From contig JAHYIO010000028.1 in the NCBI GenBank assembly GCA_020543525.1, forward strand, positions 1,426,001-1,490,000: a stretch of 64,000 bases of DNA, read 5' to 3'. The DNA is from Coriolopsis trogii. Taxonomy: Eukaryota; Basidiomycota; Agaricomycetes; Polyporales; Polyporaceae. The translations under genes were made by a program, and so were the position numbers. Below the pieces are notes generated by a model that was not told the DNA's origin, did no database searches, and saw nothing but the letters and a program-made list of their open reading frames with translations. This document shows positions 59,291 through 64,000 of the stretch, piece after piece (position 1 is the stretch's first letter; each line of letters begins with the position of its first letter).

Positions 59291-59908
59291 GGGGCTGAGA
59301 CATAGACGGGTTACCTAATGAATTCAAAGGGATACATAGATGCTCTCGTCACTTGCTTTCGCTCTTAGCCTACGTTACATGTTACCACCACTTGATATAA
59401 TGCTCTCCCGCACTCGGGCATCATTGTCTGGTTTGTCGTATCCGGTTTATGCTCCGCAATTAATCCAGACTATGGGAGGATTCTCGTATGTAGTCGTTCC
59501 TAAGACTCCTATGTCCATGACCGGCACTCATTAGGTTCTGACACACGCTATCGCACCTTTTATATTCGAGCTTCTTCGTACTCTCCTGAGTGAGCAATGC
59601 GTTCCGAACCAACACAGCGGGAGCACTGTGGTACCGGACCCTCACAAACCTCATGATGTTACGAGGACTTCAGGTCAGAGTGTCGTCCATGATGTCAAAT
59701 AATCTCTCAGAACTCTGGTGCAGGAATCCATTCTTGTACACTGTGTCCGCCTGCCGTACGACGGCCAAGCCAGTCGCGTTGTTCGTATTCGTAGACATTG
59801 GAAACTTGCATTTGGGCCTATACCGTCGCCCAGCACGTTTCAGTCAATCGCTGACGAGGAAACGGCATCGCTGCAGCTGGTTTACGATGTCAGCATGCAG
59901 CTCTACCA
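59291..59908. other. Convergent intergenic region
   Basis: 3' flanks of the UBX gene and the nitronate monooxygenase. No supported gene. Confidence 0.55.
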
Positions 59909-61244
59909 TCAAATCCTGTCGGCCGCGCGGTTCTCATAAGTAAGTCATACGTCCGGGGAACTATCAGCGCACACTACTCACCTTCGCAGGCTTTATTTCG
60001 TTCATGAGCGTCACACCCTGCCCGCTCCATGTGGCCATATAATCGGCTTTTCCATCCTCGGTACCCTTCATGAGCTCCATCCTCACGACGTCGTGCGGGA
60101 CCCCGGCCTCGATCTCGTCCACGATCCTGTTCCTGATCCCCCGCCCGTCCATGCCCCTCGGCCAGCCGTACAGGCCCAGGGCGTAGTCCAACGCGAGCGT
60201 CCGGACCGTAGACGCAGACTTCGCCACGAGCAGCGCCGCCTTCTGCGCGTCGAGATACGGACTCTCAGGCGTCAGGACGAAGCGCGTGCCCAGGACGGCC
60301 CCCGAGGCACCGAGGGTGAGGTAGGCCGCGACTTGAGCACCGTTCGCCATCCCTCCTGCGGCGAGGACGGGCGGTGCGCTCTCCGCTGGGAGGGCGGCCA
60401 AGACCTCTGAAACGAGGGTGAACGTGCTGGGGGTCGACGCGCCACCGTGACCGCCCGCTTCGGTTCCTGGGAAGTAAGTGGGCGGGCAGAGCCGGTGAGC
60501 ATGCGAAACGAGAGTTCGTACGTAGTACGTGGAGCCGCCTCACCTTGGGCTACGATCACATCTGCTGTCCACTCGTTCGCAGCGAGCAACGCCTCTTGGA
60601 CGGACATGACTTGGACAAAGACGAGAGGCTTGTGCTTGGCGCGCGCATTTGCGGGAGAGGTACGCGCGTATTGGACCCATTTGTTGACGTCGTCACCGAA
60701 CGAGAACCAAAGGGCCTGCACGTCGCCCTCGAGCGCAATGTCCACCATCTCTTTTGCGACGTCTTCGTTGGCGTCGGCCAGCCATGCGATGAGCCCAATG
60801 CCTATCGGGAGCGGCTTGTCCCCAAGGTCCGGAAAGCTCTCTCTAGCTAAGGCGATGTCTGCGCGGAGTTGCTCGGGTGTGTAGAAGGCTAGTCGGGACC
60901 ATGCATGACTTAGAACAGCTGTGTTCATCCGGTCCCAATCCGAGTGGTTCTCACCTGCACCAATAAACCCAAATCCGCCGTATCGGGAGACTTCAACCTA
61001 TGTCGAAATCGTGAGGATCTCCGCAGGCGCACCTGACCAGTGACATGTGGTAAGAGTCCAGAGACATACCGAGAGTGTGGCTGATGTAGCAGTGGCCATC
61101 GCAGCGCATATAACCGGCACTCGAATCCCTGCCAAATCATACAGCTCAGTATACAGTAGGTCATATGACATACTTGTACCAGTACTCACCGAGAAGATGC
61201 GTTATGCGAGTATGGACAGCTGGTAACTTGGAGTTGCTTACCAT
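59909..61244 (-). CDS. Nitronate monooxygenase (2-nitropropane dioxygenase family)
   Basis: This is an FMN enzyme family that oxidises alkyl nitronates such as propionate-3-nitronate. The start MVSNSKLPAVHTRITHLLG is spliced to IRVPVICAAMATATSATL, then VEVSRYGGFGFIGA. The TIM-barrel continues with LPIGIGLIAWLADANEDVAK, VQALWFSFGDD, VFVQVMSVQEALLA, ADVIVAQGNEAGGHGG with the probable catalytic His, PPVLAAGGMANGAQVAAYLT and GASGAVLGTRFVLTPES. These are the flavin- and phosphate-binding parts. It ends NEIKPAKNRAADRI if a last intron is used, or VSSVR at 59964 if not. Four or five introns are inferred. Complete; detoxification is likely, but the substrate is unproven. Confidence 0.9.
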
Positions 61245-61880
61245 CTTGGAAGATCACTGAGGTCCACCGTGGATCTGTCTCTTCACTCCTATACTTATAT
61301 GTGGCTATGGCGCTACACGACGAGTCGAACAAGGTTTAGACCGCCCTGAACACGCTGGGTTCGTGGTTCAATTTCACATCACTCACGGATGGCGGAGAAG
61401 ATAGGGATTCGAAGCACAGGGGCAAAGAGCCACTCTTGCGTACACCTGGCTAGTCGATCAGAGTAAGCAAAACATAGTTGGATCGTCTTTGTTGGCCGAA
61501 ACACACCTCCGTACGTACTTGTGGGCATGTCATGAGCGGTGCGGTCTCTCACGCTGTCATGTTCTCTTTACTCTGTCTTGCTGGGTTTCCGCATCCGGAA
61601 TGCCCAGACTGTTTAAGCTCGCACCCTCACCTGGACCAGTCTTCGAGAGCGCATTCTGTGAAATATATCCCGAGGCGACAAGGCATTGATGGATTAATAC
61701 TCCCTTAAGTGAATGACCTGCAGAGCGAACCACTACGTACAACGTAGACCAGAGCAAAACAAATACAGCAAAGCATTTCAGAACATAAAACATGTCACAA
61801 GAAGCGCCCCGCGGTGCTCTGGGCACCGACATGCGCGAGATCAAAGAGCACGCGAAAACGAGAGGGAGAGAGCACGCAGA
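61245..61880. other. Intergenic, no gene seen
   Basis: Promoter side of the nitronate monooxygenase and 3' flank of the glucanase gene. Short frames only. Confidence 0.5.
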
Positions 61881-63172
61881 GCTCACGAGGAAACATAAGC
61901 TTGGCCAAGCGGGCTCAGGCTCGAGCCCGAGACGAGGTCACCGTCGGAGACCATAAACCACGCGTAGTGCGAGACAGAGTCAAGGCTGTCCAAGAACGGC
62001 ACGAGCTCCTTGACGAGCGCCGTCTGCTGGTCCTGGGTGCCCGAGCTCGCTCCGATCTCGGTCATGAGCACCGGGCGCTTGTACTTGTCGCCGAGGCCCT
62101 GGATGTACGACTTGAAGTAGGACACGGCGGACGCGTCGCTGTAGATGTGCGCGGCGATGGCGTGCACGGTGCACCCGAGCTTGTCGCACTCGGAGAGGAA
62201 GGAGTCGAGCCAGTCTTGGCCCTGACCCTTTGAGCCGGAGTTGGTGATCGCCGGGCCGACGAGCGTGGCCTGCGACGCGTAGGGCTGCATGTATTGCATC
62301 CAGAGCTTCGCGGCGTCCTGGGGGCTCGTGTTCGACTGCGCTGCGAGGTCGGGCTCATTCAAGCTGCGGATAGCGCGGGGCAAGGGGTGGAAAGACCGTG
62401 TGGGATTAGCACATGTAACAACGAGATATCTGCGCCATTGCGACGCGGGAAGCGGCGGAGGGCATGAGAAAGCACTTACAAGAGAAGGTGGGTGCTGCCC
62501 TGAGCGAGGGCGGTCTTGACGTTCGCGTCCCATATCTTCGTGAACTCGCTGCCAGGGCCCCAGAGCATCGGGAAGTAGACGACGCCATCGGGCAAGCTGC
62601 CGCCTACAGCCGAGAACCAGTTGTATGCCCAGGATGCTTGGCTGTATGAGGTGAACATATTTGAGGGTCCTGGGCACCGATGGTTCTGGGCCGCAGCACT
62701 CACCTGGACTTGAACGCCTTCGTCAGCTTCGCGTCGTTGTACGCGAGGCCACGCTTCACGTCACTGTTGCTAGAAGCGGGGCTATTTGATCGTTCGAGTC
62801 CAATGCACATGAACAGAACAAAAACAGAACGTACGGAGTTGCAACTGGGGCACTAGTGCTCGAGGTGCGCACAGAAGTCGTTGTAGGGGCATGAGTCGCG
62901 CTGGTAGTCGGGATCGGATGGGTAGACTCAGACGGGCTCTGCACAACAGTGGAATGGGTAGACAAGCTGGGTTTGACGGAAGGGATGGTAGATAGGCTTT
63001 GGATGACAGAGATGTGAGTGGACTGGACACTGTGGGTGCTCGCAGAAATGGTAGAGCTTGCTCCGCGGGTCGTGGAGGAGCTGAGTCTTGCACGGCATGT
63101 CCTGGCATCGGTCATGTGGCCATAGTGAACGACTGTCAAAAAGAGTGTGAGGAGGGTAGAGAATGACTTCAT
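61881..63172 (-). CDS. Secreted GH128 / Asl1-like beta-1,3-glucanase with Ser/Thr-rich region
   Basis: The start MKSFSTLLTLFLTVVHYGHM is a signal peptide. About 85 residues rich in Ser, Thr and Pro follow (for example SSTISASTHSVQSTHISVIQ), a likely O-glycosylated linker. The catalytic domain begins DVKRGLAYNDAKLTKAFKS, then QASWAYNWFSAVGGSLPDGV, YFPMLWGPGSEFTKIWDANV and NEPDLAAQSNTSPQDAAKLW, whose Glu fits the acid/base residue. MTEIGASSGTQDQQ carries the second Glu (nucleophile). HAIAAHIYSDASAVSYF and the ending SPLGQAYVSS complete it. Both catalytic Glu are present. GH128 enzymes act on fungal beta-1,3-glucan, so wall remodelling is likely. Three introns are inferred. Confidence 0.9.
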
Positions 63173-63267
63173 GGTGAGGCAAGACGTTCAGCGACTCCCG
63201 TCGACTGAAAGGGGGGGTTCGTTGGGGGGACTAGAGAGGGATAGGAACGAATGGACAGCTGGCAAGA

Positions 63268-63277
63268 TTTATATAGT
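63268..63277 (-). promoter_or_regulatory. TATA box of the glucanase gene
   Basis: ACTATATAAA on the minus strand lies about 96-105 bp before the ATG, at a plausible core-promoter distance. Confidence 0.6.
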
Positions 63278-64000
63278 CCTGCTTCCGGACATGACGCGCA
63301 GCAATCAGGAAAGTGACAAACCTTACGAAGGGAAGGGAATCCGGAGTGCGTTGCCCGGTGCCTGTTCTGGATGACCTATAGCAGTACTTGGGTGCGCTGA
63401 AAGGTATGGTCGCCATAGAGATCTCCTACAAGAATGAATGCAACGTTCAGGAATAGACATCTGCCTCGATGCGCGCGCATGTTGGTCCGACGTCCACGCC
63501 GCGATGACCCGGCGATGTAGAGTACCTGAAAGAACCCAGTGCGACTTACTGTGTGTGGGTGTACTAGAGACGCCCTGTGCGCGTGACTGTGACTGTCATA
63601 CCAAGGGTCACCCCACGTGGGGTGGAACCCCTGACGTCAGTTTCCCACGTGCCAAGACCACGCTCACCTACCGTACGACCGACTTGTCACCGTACTTGAG
63701 GGCTGATTGTGAACGTTGGTCAAGATGGCTGCCTGCAGCGTAGAATCGTGAGAATATAATGAGAACAATCTGAAAGGATCGCTGTGTGTGGCGTGTCAGC
63801 GGGAGCATGTTGCGTTGGTGCCATGATCGGCACTTGGGTGAACTGTTTGATCGGCTGTACAAGCGTAGTACATATATATAAAGGCAGCGTCTCGAAGTTT
63901 CATTGACGTGTCACACTCTCCCATCTCCTTTACACTCGCAGCCTGCTTCTCTGTCGTACCTTGTACCTCCTACTTACCCAAAGTGCCTAATCGTTATGAT
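63278..64000. other. Right-end divergent upstream region
   Basis: No coding sequence is supported. Probable upstream control sequence for the glucanase (minus) and for a gene beyond the right edge (plus). Confidence 0.5.
63873..63883 (+). promoter_or_regulatory. TATA box of a gene beyond the right edge
   Basis: TATATATAAAG is followed by CT-rich sequence (about 63910-63975), the same layout seen upstream of the SC15-like gene. No ATG-led coding exon appears before the window ends. Confidence 0.55.

Noticed and set aside
11987..64000. Cluster of ubiquitin-pathway genes as one functional island
   Set aside because: RING, F-box, UBC13, elongin C, CUE and UBX genes are spread over more than 45 kb among unrelated genes; only the CUE/UBX pair has a suggestive arrangement.

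Overview
The window looks like nuclear DNA of a filamentous basidiomycete, probably an agaricomycete. Genes sit on both strands and are cut by many short (about 45-65 nt) GT-AG introns. Protein families common in mushrooms are present: a DUF6534 seven-helix membrane protein, an Asl1/GH128-type glucanase, and a small hydrophobic secreted protein resembling SC15. Conserved eukaryotic housekeeping genes lie among them. I recognised no transposase, reverse transcriptase, rRNA, tRNA or CRISPR. All gene models below were spliced by eye, so exon edges are inferences unless the joined frame restores a conserved protein.

Left part (1-16 kb): the 3'-truncated-by-the-window and possibly decaying MCD4/PIG-N-like gene (minus), YKT6 R-SNARE (minus), SPF1 P5A-ATPase (plus, start codon apparently split by an intron), two tandem alpha/beta hydrolases (minus), and a long disordered RING-H2 protein (plus). 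Middle-left (16-30 kb): a broken DUF6534 copy facing an apparently intact one, an F-box protein, an O-methyltransferase with a long disordered tail, and two small unknown genes.

Centre (30.5-34.9 kb): one large gene joins a PARP-like ADP-ribosyltransferase domain to five ricin-B-like beta-trefoil repeats. This is the most unusual gene in the window. It is followed by a roughly 6 kb stretch without a recognisable gene (34.9-40.8 kb), which holds an imperfect inverted repeat built around the palindrome GGATGCATCC.

Right part (40.8-64 kb): isoprenylcysteine methyltransferase, a single-pass membrane protein, calcineurin A, UBC13 (minus) head-to-head with elongin C (plus), a Bem46/ABHD13 hydrolase, a secreted hydrophobic protein, a CUE-domain protein head-to-head with a UBX2/FAF2-like protein (both of the ER-associated degradation type), a nitronate monooxygenase and a secreted GH128 glucanase. 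A TATA box at the right edge predicts another gene just outside. Several genes belong to ubiquitin pathways (RING, F-box, UBC13, elongin C, CUE, UBX). Only the CUE/UBX pair is arranged in a way that suggests joint control. YKT6 ends in a prenylation motif of the kind the ICMT enzyme acts on after prenylation and trimming, although the two genes are far apart.
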